Source: Chromatium okenii
GTDB lineage: Bacteria > Pseudomonadota > Gammaproteobacteria > Chromatiales > Chromatiaceae
Direction: 5' to 3'
NCBI RefSeq assembly: GCF_002958735.1
Contig: NZ_PPGH01000035.1
Span: 212,001 to 276,000 of the forward strand
DNA length: 64,000 bases
In this document: positions 50,208 through 59,214 of the stretch, one piece after another
Layout: every line of letters begins with the position of its first letter
Numbering within the stretch: position 1 is the first letter of the stretch
Program-made: the position numbers and the translations under genes
The notes under the pieces: model-generated
What the model saw: the letters and a program-made list of their open reading frames with translations, nothing else
Databases searched by the model: none
What the model was told of the DNA's origin: nothing

Positions 50208-51143
50208 ATGAGATCACAACCGTTTTTTATTAAATTGAATGCTATTCAACAACTGCTCACGGTGTTGATCATTGCTGCGGTGAATCCAGCAATGGCAAAT
50301 GAATCACCCGCAAAAGATCACAATGCTTGCTTACGGTGTCATGCTATGACAACGTTGGCTTACCGCGATCTTGATCGCAATAAGATCATTAATTTATCCA
50401 TTGATTCGCAGGCACTCGCGCATTCGGTGCATGGTAAATTATCTTGTGTAGAATGCCATGATGGAGAATTTGATCGCTATCCACACCAAGTTGATGCGCA
50501 AAATCCGCCGTTATCCTGTGTTAGTTGCCATGAAGAAAAGGATGATGCAGCGGATCGCCATTATCGGTTTACGACGATTGAAGCCGAATACAAACAGAGC
50601 GTCCACGCCACTTCTGATGCACCAGAAGCTGAAGGTTTTAATTGCCATTCTTGCCACAATCCGCATCAATTCCGCGCTTCTCAAGTTGGTGAGCCATTAG
50701 CAAACATCATTCACGCTGATAATCAGTTGTGTTTGTCATGTCACGAATTGGCGCGAGCGCGTCATGCTTGGCTACCAAATCAAGAAAAACATTGGCAAGC
50801 AGTGCGCTGTCTCGATTGTCATACGCCACTCTCTGAAAACGGTCAGACGGTTTCGCATCAAATCCTGAAAGCCGAAGCTAGCAATCATGATTGCGTGAAT
50901 TGCCATTCCAAAGATTCCCGCTTGCTCAATCGATTATATCAATACCGTGCTGCGACCAATTTAGAGCATCACGGCTGGATCAATACGGCAGTATTTAATG
51001 AGGCTTACGTCGTTGGTATGAGCCGCAGCCCACTACTCGATCGCTTGGCACTGGGCGTGATTGGTCTAACGTTATTGGTATTGCTTGCACACGGCATTGG
51101 ACGTTATAAAGCATATCAAAAGGTCACGAGGAATCGGACATGA
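50208..51143 (+). CDS. Heptahaem c-type cytochrome with signal peptide and C-terminal membrane anchor
   Basis: About 311 residues from ATG 50208; a TTG at 50193 adds five residues. The signal sequence (IQQLLTVLIIAAVNPAMANE) leads into seven CxxCH haem sites: CLRCH, CVECH, CVSCH, CHSCH, CLSCH, CLDCH, CVNCH. Many nearby His residues can be distal ligands. One C-terminal helix (LGVIGLTLLVLLAHGIG) anchors it in the inner membrane, with the haems in the periplasm. The stop overlaps the start of the b-type cytochrome gene (ATGA). It probably carries electrons between the quinone-linked b subunit and the octahaem protein. I do not recognise a named family. Confidence 0.88.
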   Translation: MRSQPFFIKLNAIQQLLTVLIIAAVNPAMANESPAKDHNACLRCHAMTTLAYRDLDRNKIINLSIDSQALAHSVHGKLSCVECHDGEFDRYPHQVDAQNPPLSCVSCHEEKDDAADRHYRFTTIEAEYKQSVHATSDAPEAEGFNCHSCHNPHQFRASQVGEPLANIIHADNQLCLSCHELARARHAWLPNQEKHWQAVRCLDCHTPLSENGQTVSHQILKAEASNHDCVNCHSKDSRLLNRLYQYRAATNLEHHGWINTAVFNEAYVVGMSRSPLLDRLALGVIGLTLLVLLAHGIGRYKAYQKVTRNRT

Positions 51144-51769
51144 TTGCACTCTATCTTTATCCACGCTGGGTGCGCATTTGGCATTGGTTCAATGCGTTGT
51201 TATTTGCAGTGATGATGTGGTCTGGGGCGAGTTTACATTTTGCCGGCAGCAGTTGGTTATTAGATTTTTCTGTTGCCAGACCAATGCACAACATCACTGG
51301 AATCCTACTGACATTCGGTTGGATTGGTTTCGTGATTGGCAATGTAATGACAGACAACGGTCGGCATTATCGCGTGCACTGGCGCGGTTTTATTGAACGG
51401 TTAATCACGCAAGGACGTTATTATGCGGTCGGCATTTTTAATAACGAACCACATCCATTTCATCCTAGCATCGAAGTGAAATTGAACACGTTGCAGCAAA
51501 CGAGTTATTTGGCGGTAATGTATGGGCTCATGCCGTTGCTTATTCTCAGTGGCGGTGCATTTTTGTTTTCAATGTATTTACCAGAAACACTGTTTGGCTT
51601 AGGCAGCGTCTGGGTAGTGGCAATGGCGCATCTTACCGTTGCGTATTGCTTGGCGTTATTCGTTGTGGTGCATCTTTACATCATTACAACTGGCGAAACG
51701 GTGACAACCAATTTGCGAGCGATGATCAGCGGTTGGCATCGTGAAACGGAGCAGGAGATAGCAGAATGA
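51140..51769 (+). CDS. Membrane cytochrome b561-type subunit (quinone-linked)
   Basis: 209 residues with four or five membrane helices. Candidate haem-ligand His residues are in VRIWHWFNALLFAVMM, ARPMHNITGILLTFGW, MAHLTVAYCLALFVVVHLYI and in the loop HYRVHWRGF. The layout is that of b561/FdhI/PhsC-type di-haem b subunits, which pass electrons between the quinone pool and periplasmic redox enzymes. It overlaps both neighbours by four bases (ATGA), so the heptahaem, b-type and octahaem genes form one tightly coupled unit. Confidence 0.88.
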   Translation: MIALYLYPRWVRIWHWFNALLFAVMMWSGASLHFAGSSWLLDFSVARPMHNITGILLTFGWIGFVIGNVMTDNGRHYRVHWRGFIERLITQGRYYAVGIFNNEPHPFHPSIEVKLNTLQQTSYLAVMYGLMPLLILSGGAFLFSMYLPETLFGLGSVWVVAMAHLTVAYCLALFVVVHLYIITTGETVTTNLRAMISGWHRETEQEIAE

Positions 51770-53901
51770 AACCGCACATCATGCGCCGCTTCATCGTGAT
51801 TGTATTGGCTTTATTGACGTTGATATTGATTTACAAAGTTGTTTATCCGCTGGTATTTGAGGCTTACGTCGGCAAAGTGAATGCGCCATTAACCTATTCC
51901 AGTAGTCGAGAATTAACGCCAGCAGAATTCGAGATTTTAGCCAAAGAACTCAGCACTGAGGCTCGTCAGCGTAAAGCAGCAGCAATTGTTGCTACGGATC
52001 AAACGCCATTGGCGCGGCAAGTGAAAATTGACATGCTGATGAATACGCCATCGGCGATTCGTAATAGTGAACCAAAGCATATTCAGTATTTTCGTGATGC
52101 AGATATTCGCCGCTATGATGGGCCAGAAACCTGTTTGCGTTGTCATGCGACCATTCGGATTCAACACGGTGATGGTTCTCATGCGACGGTGGACACGTTG
52201 AATGATCTTGTTAATTCGGTGCATTTCAAGTTTCAAAGCGAATCCGGTGGCTTTTCAACCTATGGTTATGATGGGCGGCAAGTGAATAGCGGCGGTCATA
52301 AAATTCCAGTTGGTAAAATCAATCGCGCTTGTGGTATTCCCGGCAGCTTTACTTGGACGGGTTGGGCAGCTTTAGTTGCCAGTCATCCTGAACAAAATCA
52401 TGGCGCGATGACGTTGCGCAGTGAAGGTTGCGGGCAATGTCATATCGGTGGCAATTATCAGCCCGCGACAGAAAAAATGATGCCCATTGGTGATGTGCCC
52501 AGTGAGGCAAAAAACGGCATTGATTGCTTGATTTGTCATGCAGCAAATTATGCAATGAATGAACGCTATGTGATTAAAGATGATAAGGGTTTACGGTGGA
52601 ATCAGGATCGCAGTTTACGCGCTGCATTAACGGTTGAATCAATCAGTTCGGACACCTGTTTGCGTTGTCATCAGCACAATATGGGTGGCGATGCGTATCA
52701 GCATAATGCGGCAGCGCAGGAATTGGGTTATATCAATCAACGCATTCTGCATCGCGGAGCAAAACGCGGCAATCCATTTAGTCCAGAAGATGATGTACAT
52801 GCAGCGGCGGGTATTCAGTGCACCGATTGTCATGTTCCTGAAGGTCATCATATTCCGCGTGGACGTAAAGGCGTTGATTTGGTCGCAAATGATATTCCAA
52901 CAAAAGATGTGACTTGCGAAAGTTGTCACGGTCAAGCGCCGCACAATCAATCGGAACACAAGGCGCTATTAAATGGTCATATTGCGCGGCTGGCATGTGA
53001 AACCTGTCATATCAAAGAGTTGGAAGCAAATAATGTGGTGCTGCGCGATTGGGTGCATCCCACTTGGAATACGGAAGAAGGGATTTTTGAGCCAACCGAT
53101 ATTTATCGTTCTGGTGCACCAGGCAAAGGTTTTATTTTCTTGTGGTTTAATGGCAATGGGACGTTTTTAGCGAATGCACTCGGTAGTAATCCGAATGGTG
53201 CGACGACCTATAATCCATTGATGCAGCAGGTGGCGCGAATTACCGATCCAGAGGTGATTGCTGCTGTGCGCAATCAAGCAATAGAACTTAAACAGCGGTA
53301 TTCCGATATTGATGTTGAGGCTTATGTGGAAATGGCGACCAATCCATTGTCACAATTATCACCGGAATTGTTGGCGAAACGTGAGGCGATGATTGCAAAT
53401 AATTTGCGTAGCGCGATGATGCAGGGCGAAAGTCGGATTTATCCATTCAAGCTATTTAATGCGATGATGTATGAAGATATGTCAAATCAGGGGCCATTTG
53501 GTGCGATGATTTTGCCATTTGATTATGCGCGTTATTATGAAACTGGCGATAGTGCTGCGGCAGTAAAGGTGGCAATTGCTGATCCGATTATTCAGCGCAT
53601 GTATCAGGAACCATTTAAGCGGTATATGATGGATGAATTCATGGCGTATTTCGGTATCACTGATGGTTGGAAAACTATTTATCCATTGGTGAATGGGCAA
53701 TTGGTGAATGTCGAGCCGCATTGGATGCGACAAATGGGAACGCTGATGGTCAATCACGGCATTCAAAGCAAAGGGCGGGAGTGCGTTGAATGCCACGCGC
53801 CGAATGGAATCATGGATTTTAAGCAGTTGGGTTATTCCACCGAACAGGTGGGAAAACTGGAGCAACTGGATGGGATTGACCTGAACCATAAAACAGATTG
53901 A
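51766..53901 (+). CDS. Octahaem c-type cytochrome, resembling the octahaem tetrathionate reductase (OTR) family
   Basis: 711 residues. An N-terminal anchor helix (RFIVIVLALLTLILIYKVVY) is followed by eight CxxCH sites: CLRCH, CGQCH, CLICH, CLRCH, CTDCH, CESCH, CETCH and, near the C-terminus, CVECH. The block CLRCHQHNMGGDAYQHN, then DVHAAAGIQCTDCHVPEGHH, resembles OTR-family cytochromes as I remember them. Those enzymes reduce tetrathionate, nitrite or hydroxylamine in vitro. The last haem is separated from the rest by about 250 residues without haem sites, which is longer than in classic OTR. The true substrate is unknown. A terminator follows. Confidence 0.82.
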   Translation: MKPHIMRRFIVIVLALLTLILIYKVVYPLVFEAYVGKVNAPLTYSSSRELTPAEFEILAKELSTEARQRKAAAIVATDQTPLARQVKIDMLMNTPSAIRNSEPKHIQYFRDADIRRYDGPETCLRCHATIRIQHGDGSHATVDTLNDLVNSVHFKFQSESGGFSTYGYDGRQVNSGGHKIPVGKINRACGIPGSFTWTGWAALVASHPEQNHGAMTLRSEGCGQCHIGGNYQPATEKMMPIGDVPSEAKNGIDCLICHAANYAMNERYVIKDDKGLRWNQDRSLRAALTVESISSDTCLRCHQHNMGGDAYQHNAAAQELGYINQRILHRGAKRGNPFSPEDDVHAAAGIQCTDCHVPEGHHIPRGRKGVDLVANDIPTKDVTCESCHGQAPHNQSEHKALLNGHIARLACETCHIKELEANNVVLRDWVHPTWNTEEGIFEPTDIYRSGAPGKGFIFLWFNGNGTFLANALGSNPNGATTYNPLMQQVARITDPEVIAAVRNQAIELKQRYSDIDVEAYVEMATNPLSQLSPELLAKREAMIANNLRSAMMQGESRIYPFKLFNAMMYEDMSNQGPFGAMILPFDYARYYETGDSAAAVKVAIADPIIQRMYQEPFKRYMMDEFMAYFGITDGWKTIYPLVNGQLVNVEPHWMRQMGTLMVNHGIQSKGRECVECHAPNGIMDFKQLGYSTEQVGKLEQLDGIDLNHKTD

Positions 53902-53911
53902 TTGCAGCACT

Positions 53912-53939
53912 AAAAAAACCTCGCCTTGGCGGGGTTTTT
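53912..53939 (+). terminator. Terminator after the cytochrome operon
   Basis: AAAACCTCGCC and GGCGGGGTTTTT form a stem with a two-base loop (one G-T pair), 11 bases after the octahaem gene stop. Confidence 0.85.
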
Positions 53940-54045
53940 ATTGCGCCAATCTGTCCCCAGTGAACTGGCTTCTCGCAGCGGGCGGGAACAGCGTTGTGAT
54001 CGTTGCAGTGTTTAAGAAAATCATCATATACCGCCAAAACTTCTC

Positions 54046-54051
54046 TATAAT
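54046..54051 (+). promoter_or_regulatory. Candidate -10 element upstream of cbbM
   Basis: A perfect TATAAT lies about 110 bases before the cbbM start; the -35 region at 17 bp spacing is weak (ATCATA-like), as expected for an activator-dependent promoter. No T-N11-A CbbR site was established. Confidence 0.35.
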
Positions 54052-54160
54052 CGGTTTTGGATTGGATGCGGAACATGACCAATCCGCGATTGCCGTTTCC
54101 CGGCATTCGCTTTTCTTTCAGGGCGATGACGCCCATCACCACAGATAAAGAGACTTTAAT

Positions 54161-55555
54161 ATGGCACTTGACCAGTCAGCGCGTTACTCCGACTTGAGCC
54201 TGAAAGAAGCCGATCTGATTGCGGGCGGCAACCATATCCTCGTCGCATATAAAATGAAGCCGAAGTCGGGCTATGGCTACTTGGAGGCTGCTACCCATTT
54301 TGCAGCCGAATCCTCGACCGGTACCAACGTCGAAGTTTGCACCACTGACGATTTCACCAAGGGCGTCGATGCTCTGGTTTATTACATCGACGAAGCGACT
54401 GAGGATATGCGCATCGCTTATCCGCTCGATCTCTTCGACCGCAATATAACCGACGGGCGCATGATGATCGTGTCCTTCCTGACCCTGTGCATTGGCAACA
54501 ATCAGGGCATGGGCGACATCGAACACGGGCAGATGATTGACTTTTATGTCCCTGATCGCGCCATTCAATTATTCGACGGCCCCGCGAAAGACATCTCCGA
54601 TCTGTGGCGCATTCTTGGTCGCCCCGTGGTCAATGGCGGCTACATCGCCGGCACCATTATCAAGCCCAAACTTGGTCTGCGTCCTGAGCCATTTGCGGCA
54701 GCGGCATATCAATTCTGGCTCGGCGGCGATTTCATCAAGAATGACGAACCGCAGGGCAATCAAACCTTCTGCCCGTCCAAAAAAGTCATTCCGTTGGTGT
54801 ATGACGCGCTCAAGCGTGCGCAAGACGAAACTGGTGAAGCCAAGCTGTTCTCCGCCAATATCACCGCCGATGATCATTATGAAATGTGCGCTCGCGCTGA
54901 TTTCATTCTGGAAACCTTTGGCCCCGATGCAGACAAGGTCGCGTTTTTAGTTGATGGCTTTGTCGGCGGCCCCGGCATGATTACCACCGCTCGCCGTCAA
55001 TATCCTGGTCAATACCTGCATTATCACCGCGCTGGTCACGGCATGATTACTTCGCCATCTTCCAAGCGCGGCTATACCGCATTTGTATTGGCGAAGATTT
55101 CCCGTCTGCAAGGCGCGTCCGGTATTCACGTCGGCACGATGGGTTACGGCAAAATGGAAGGCGGCGCGGATGACAAAATCATCGCGTATATGATTGAGCG
55201 CGATGAATGCCAAGGACCGGTTTATTTCCAAAAATGGCACGGCATGAAGCCCACTACGCCGATTATTTCTGGCGGCATGAATGCGCTGCGGTTGCCCGGT
55301 TTCTTCGAGAATCTGGGTCACGGCAACGTCATCAACACCGCTGGCGGCGGCGCTTACGGTCATATCGACTCCCCAGCAGCGGGCGCAATTTCGTTGCGGC
55401 AGTCGTATGAATGCTGGAAAGCTGGCGCGGATCCGATTGAATTTGCGAAGGAACATAAAGAATTCGCACGCGCCTTCACCTCGTTCCCGCACGATGCCGA
55501 CAAGCTGTTCCCGGGCTGGCGCGATAAGCTCGGCGCAGCGGCTGAACACAAATAA
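54161..55555 (+). CDS. cbbM: Ribulose-bisphosphate carboxylase, form II large subunit
   Basis: 464 residues. It starts in the form II style ([20 protein letters not shown]). The carbamylated lysine and metal ligands are in [12 protein letters not shown], the active-site region in [15 protein letters not shown], and the mobile loop in [11 protein letters not shown]. Form II enzymes are dimers or higher oligomers of large subunits alone, suited to high CO2 and low O2. No cbbS gene follows, as expected. No divergent cbbR regulator gene is upstream. The cbbQ and cbbO activase genes lie downstream after a terminator. Confidence 0.98.
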   Translation: MALDQSARYSDLSLKEADLIAGGNHILVAYKMKPKSGYGYLEAATHFAAESSTGTNVEVCTTDDFTKGVDALVYYIDEATEDMRIAYPLDLFDRNITDGRMMIVSFLTLCIGNNQGMGDIEHGQMIDFYVPDRAIQLFDGPAKDISDLWRILGRPVVNGGYIAGTIIKPKLGLRPEPFAAAAYQFWLGGDFIKNDEPQGNQTFCPSKKVIPLVYDALKRAQDETGEAKLFSANITADDHYEMCARADFILETFGPDADKVAFLVDGFVGGPGMITTARRQYPGQYLHYHRAGHGMITSPSSKRGYTAFVLAKISRLQGASGIHVGTMGYGKMEGGADDKIIAYMIERDECQGPVYFQKWHGMKPTTPIISGGMNALRLPGFFENLGHGNVINTAGGGAYGHIDSPAAGAISLRQSYECWKAGADPIEFAKEHKEFARAFTSFPHDADKLFPGWRDKLGAAAEHK

Positions 55556-55575
55556 GCCAGTGCGTTAATTGATTC

Positions 55576-55604
55576 AAAAAGCCTCCGTTTTACGGGGGCT
55601 TTTT
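55576..55604 (+). terminator. Terminator between cbbM and cbbQ
   Basis: AAAAAGCCTCCG and CGGGGGCTTTTT pair (with one G-T) around a five-base loop, 20 bases after cbbM. Partial read-through would make cbbM more abundant than the activase. Confidence 0.85.
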
Positions 55605-55662
55605 ATTGGGCAACATTCACCCAACTCTCTCTTCACCCCTCATTTTTTAATTCTGAGCTGCC

Positions 55663-56472
55663 ATGATGAATACTGACATCGCGCAATACCAAGTCAAACA
55701 GGAACCATTTTATCAACCGCAAGGTAATGAAATCGCGCTGTATGAAGCTGCGTATCAACGCCGTTTACCTGTCATGGTGAAAGGGCCGACTGGCTGCGGC
55801 AAATCGCGGTTTATTGAATACATGGCGTGGCGGTTGGGCAAACCGCTGGTCACGGTCGCGTGTAATGAAGATATGACCGCTTCTGATTTAGTGGGGCGTT
55901 ATCTATTGGATGCGACGGGCACACGCTGGCTGGACGGACCATTAACGATTGCGGCGCGGATTGGCGCGATTTGTTATCTGGATGAAATTGTCGAAGCGCG
56001 GCAAGATACAACCGTCGTCATTCATCCGTTGACCGATCATCGCCGCAATTTACCATTGGATAAAAAAGGCGAGGTGGTCACTGCGCATTCTGATTTTCAG
56101 CTCGTGATTTCGTATAACCCGGGCTATCAATCGCTGATGAAAGATTTGAAGCAATCGACAAAACAACGTTTTTCCGCCTTGGTATTTGATTATCCGCCGG
56201 CTGAATTGGAAGCGCAGATCGTGGCGACTGAAACGGGAATTGGTGCGGAATTGGCGACGGGTTTAGTGAAGATTGCGCTTGCTGCGCGCAATTTGAAAGG
56301 GCATGGATTAGATGAAGGAATTTCGACGCGGCTGCTGGTATACGCTGCCAATTTAATAGAGGCTGGAATTGCACCAACTGAAGCCTGCCGCATGGCATTG
56401 GTTGATCCAATTACTGATGATGATGATATTCGTGCGACGCTGCATCATGCAATTGATGCGGTGTTTGGATAA
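55663..56472 (+). CDS. cbbQ: RuBisCO activase AAA+ subunit CbbQ
   Basis: 269 residues, the normal length. It is an AAA+ protein of the MoxR/NorQ branch with Walker A VKGPTGCGKSRFIEYMAWRL, Walker B ICYLDEIVEARQDT, and a sensor region in LVISYNPGYQSLMKDLKQST. CbbQ hexamers with one CbbO remodel inhibited RuBisCO, releasing tight-binding sugar phosphates. The first two codons are both ATG (55663, 55666). Unusually, the partner cbbO does not follow directly: a small antitoxin-like ORF lies between. Confidence 0.94.
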   Translation: MMNTDIAQYQVKQEPFYQPQGNEIALYEAAYQRRLPVMVKGPTGCGKSRFIEYMAWRLGKPLVTVACNEDMTASDLVGRYLLDATGTRWLDGPLTIAARIGAICYLDEIVEARQDTTVVIHPLTDHRRNLPLDKKGEVVTAHSDFQLVISYNPGYQSLMKDLKQSTKQRFSALVFDYPPAELEAQIVATETGIGAELATGLVKIALAARNLKGHGLDEGISTRLLVYAANLIEAGIAPTEACRMALVDPITDDDDIRATLHHAIDAVFG

Positions 56473-56560
56473 GGCGGCAGAAAATAGTGGGCAGTTGTCA
56501 GAAAATGTTGTATTGACAACTGCCACTAAACGAACAGCCATAAAACGGAAATGTAATTTT

Positions 56561-56785
56561 ATGAAAAAGCTGAAAACGACAGATGCGTTGCGGTCTGAAT
56601 ATAAAAGGTCTGATTTTGGTGAGCTTGTGCGCGGTAAATATGCGGATCGAATCACAGAAGAATCTAATGTCGTTCTTCTTGAACCGGATATTGCACGAGC
56701 ATTTCCAAACGATGAAGCGGTCAATAAAGCTCTTCGTTATTTGTTAGAAGTAGCCGAAGTTTCAACTCGTCTGATCAATCGCTAG
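56561..56785 (+). CDS. Small antitoxin-like protein between cbbQ and cbbO
   Basis: 74 residues from ATG 56561 (MKKLKTTDALRSEYKRSDFG). The core (ELVRGKYADRI, then NVVLLEPDIARAFPNDEAVN) has the form of a widespread family of small orphan proteins, seen in cyanobacteria and sulfur bacteria, that often sit beside toxins; the antitoxin idea is from memory of that context. No toxin gene is adjacent. It is on the same strand as cbbQ and cbbO, with gaps of 88 and 115 bp, so it looks like an insertion between two genes that normally abut. Confidence 0.65.
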   Translation: MKKLKTTDALRSEYKRSDFGELVRGKYADRITEESNVVLLEPDIARAFPNDEAVNKALRYLLEVAEVSTRLINR

Positions 56786-56900
56786 AGTTTGGTTTTTTTA
56801 CAACAAAGCCCGCTACAACGAATATCAGATCAATACATAATGATTTAACCAAAACGCCAGCTAATACTGCATCCATCTAACCACTTTTTAGGAGTTTCTA

Positions 56901-59165
56901 ATGTCCGCACTCCTCCCGCTCGCTGCTGCTGAACTCCAACCGTATCGCCAGCAATTGCGCTGCAATTTTCCACAACTCGATCAAGTATTTCCCGATTGCA
57001 TGGCAGAAGCACAATTGCTATTAAGTGCCACGGGAATTCACGATTATTTACACGGTGCTTCAATTATTTGCGGTATTGGGCGCGGCTTTGAGCCAGTGTT
57101 GGTGTATTTAGAAAAGATGCCGCAAGTCGCCGCTGAATTGGGCGAGGAAACATTGGCGCTGGTGTCAGATGCAGTGTGGAAAATGTCGCGCAGTCCAAAT
57201 GGCAAAGCGATTTTGCCGTTTTTACAAAGCATCGCTGAAGTGTCGCGTCGATTACCGTGTACCGATTTATTCGGGCGTTATATCGATATTATTTTAGATT
57301 TTATGGAGCGCACGACCGGATCAATTCATGGTTTTCATACCACCATTCCCAGCCCCAGTTTACCGGATTTATTGGAACAAATTCCATATCTATTGCGCCA
57401 ATTAACCTGTCACGGCTTGCGCAATTGGATTGATTACGGGCTGCGTCATTATGGTGATCATCCCGAACGCCAGCGCGAGTATTTTAGTTTGCAAGCCGCC
57501 GATAGTCGCGCCGTATTACAACGCGAACGGCATGGCACTTTATTTGTCGATCACGAGCGCCAGCTTGATTTATATCTCCGCGCTTTATGGCAAGAACATC
57601 AAATGCTCGTGCCTTATTCCGAGGCATTTGATGAATTGCGCAAACCGCTTCCGTATTTCGATGCGCTCGGCGTGCGCGTTCCCGATTGTTATGACGACCG
57701 CGCTGGCGTCAGCGGCATTGATCGGTATCGCGCCGTGCTCGCGCATATCGCCGCGCATTGGCGCTGGAGCACGCCGCAGGTCGCGGATAATTTAAGCCCT
57801 TTTCAACGGGTTGCGGTTGAAACCTTCGAGGATTGCCGCGTCGATACGCTGGCGCTGCGCGAATATCCCGGCTTGCGGCGCATCCTGTTGGCGCTGCATC
57901 CGCATCCCGCCGCCGACGATTGCGACTCGGCGCAGGAGTCGTGTATTCGGCATCGGCTGGCGATGTTTTCTCGCGCTGCGCTTGATCCCAATCACGGTTA
58001 CGAACAGCCGGAACTACTTGATTTTGTTGCACGATTTCAGGCTGCGTTGGCCGACGGCACAACCTCCAGCACCGCCGAAATCGCCAATCTCGCCATTTCC
58101 TACATCGCCCGCACCCGTCGCCAGCAGGATTTGTCTTCTAACGTCTATTTCACCGACACCCACGTCGATTACCGCGACGACAATCGGCATCTGTGGCGCT
58201 ACATCGAAGAGGGCGATGAAGAGGAAACGTTCGCCGAACGCCAGCCGCAGCGAGCGGATGACATTGAGACTTTGCCGCCGCGTCATTATCCAGAATGGGA
58301 TTATCAATCAAAGACTTATCGCCCCGATTGGGTCAGTTTGTATGAAGGGTTGCATCCCAGCGGCGATCCGGCATTGATTGATGCGCTGCTTGATAAACAT
58401 CGGCAATTGGCCAAACGCTTAAAACAAATTCTCGATTTGCTTAAACCGCAGCAATACGTCCGGCTGCGTTATCAAGAAGAAGGCAGCGAATTGGATTTGG
58501 ATGTCGCAATTCGCTCGCTTATTGATTATCGCGGCGGTGCGACGCCCGATCCGCGTATTAATATGAGTCATCGTCACGACGGGCGCGATATTGCGGTGAT
58601 GCTATTATTGGATTTGTCGCAATCTATTAACCAGATTCCCGACGGTTGTACGCAGAGCATTTTAGAATTGAGTCAGGAAGCAGTGGCATTATTGGGCTGG
58701 GCAATTGATCATCTGGGCGATGAATTCGCCATTGCCGGTTTTTCATCAAATACGCGCCACGAAGTGCGTTATCAACACATTAAAGGCTATAGCGAACGCT
58801 GGGACGATCAAGTCAAAGGGCGATTGGCAGCATTAGAAGCGGGTTATTCAACGCGCATGGGTGCGGCATTGCGTCATGCAGCGCATTATTTAAGTGCGCG
58901 TAAAGCGGAAAAGAAATTGCTGTTAATTCTCACCGATGGACAGCCGCATGATATTGATGTCACCGATGAACGCTTGTTGATTGAAGACACGCATCAAGCC
59001 GTGCAAGAATTGGATCAACAAGGGATTTATACCTATTGCATTAACCTTGATGCGCACGCGGATGAATATGTGCGCGATTGCTTTGGTAATCGGTTTACGG
59101 TGATTGATCGCGTGGAGCGGTTGCCAGAAAAATTGCCGCGTTTATTTATGGCGTTGACGAAATAA
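56901..59165 (+). CDS. cbbO: RuBisCO activase adaptor CbbO (vWA domain)
   Basis: 754 residues. The N-terminal two thirds are helical. The C-terminal von Willebrand A domain has an intact MIDAS (LLLDLSQSINQIPDG, DxSxS) plus GYSTRMGAALRHAAHYLSAR and LLILTDGQPHDIDVT. CbbO binds the RuBisCO complex through its MIDAS and recruits the CbbQ hexamer. Start ATG 56901 has TTAGGAG eight bases upstream. It closes the cbbM-cbbQ-cbbO locus. Confidence 0.95.
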   Translation: MSALLPLAAAELQPYRQQLRCNFPQLDQVFPDCMAEAQLLLSATGIHDYLHGASIICGIGRGFEPVLVYLEKMPQVAAELGEETLALVSDAVWKMSRSPNGKAILPFLQSIAEVSRRLPCTDLFGRYIDIILDFMERTTGSIHGFHTTIPSPSLPDLLEQIPYLLRQLTCHGLRNWIDYGLRHYGDHPERQREYFSLQAADSRAVLQRERHGTLFVDHERQLDLYLRALWQEHQMLVPYSEAFDELRKPLPYFDALGVRVPDCYDDRAGVSGIDRYRAVLAHIAAHWRWSTPQVADNLSPFQRVAVETFEDCRVDTLALREYPGLRRILLALHPHPAADDCDSAQESCIRHRLAMFSRAALDPNHGYEQPELLDFVARFQAALADGTTSSTAEIANLAISYIARTRRQQDLSSNVYFTDTHVDYRDDNRHLWRYIEEGDEEETFAERQPQRADDIETLPPRHYPEWDYQSKTYRPDWVSLYEGLHPSGDPALIDALLDKHRQLAKRLKQILDLLKPQQYVRLRYQEEGSELDLDVAIRSLIDYRGGATPDPRINMSHRHDGRDIAVMLLLDLSQSINQIPDGCTQSILELSQEAVALLGWAIDHLGDEFAIAGFSSNTRHEVRYQHIKGYSERWDDQVKGRLAALEAGYSTRMGAALRHAAHYLSARKAEKKLLLILTDGQPHDIDVTDERLLIEDTHQAVQELDQQGIYTYCINLDAHADEYVRDCFGNRFTVIDRVERLPEKLPRLFMALTK

Positions 59166-59214
59166 ACCACGCACCCAGCAGTTGAATGATTTTGCGCACA
59201 CGCACCAAAATTAT

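Noticed and set aside
53819..54142. A minus-strand ORF upstream of cbbM that could be mistaken for a regulator
   Set aside because: Its translation has no LysR or other helix-turn-helix features, and it overlaps the end of the octahaem gene and a terminator; it looks like a chance frame.
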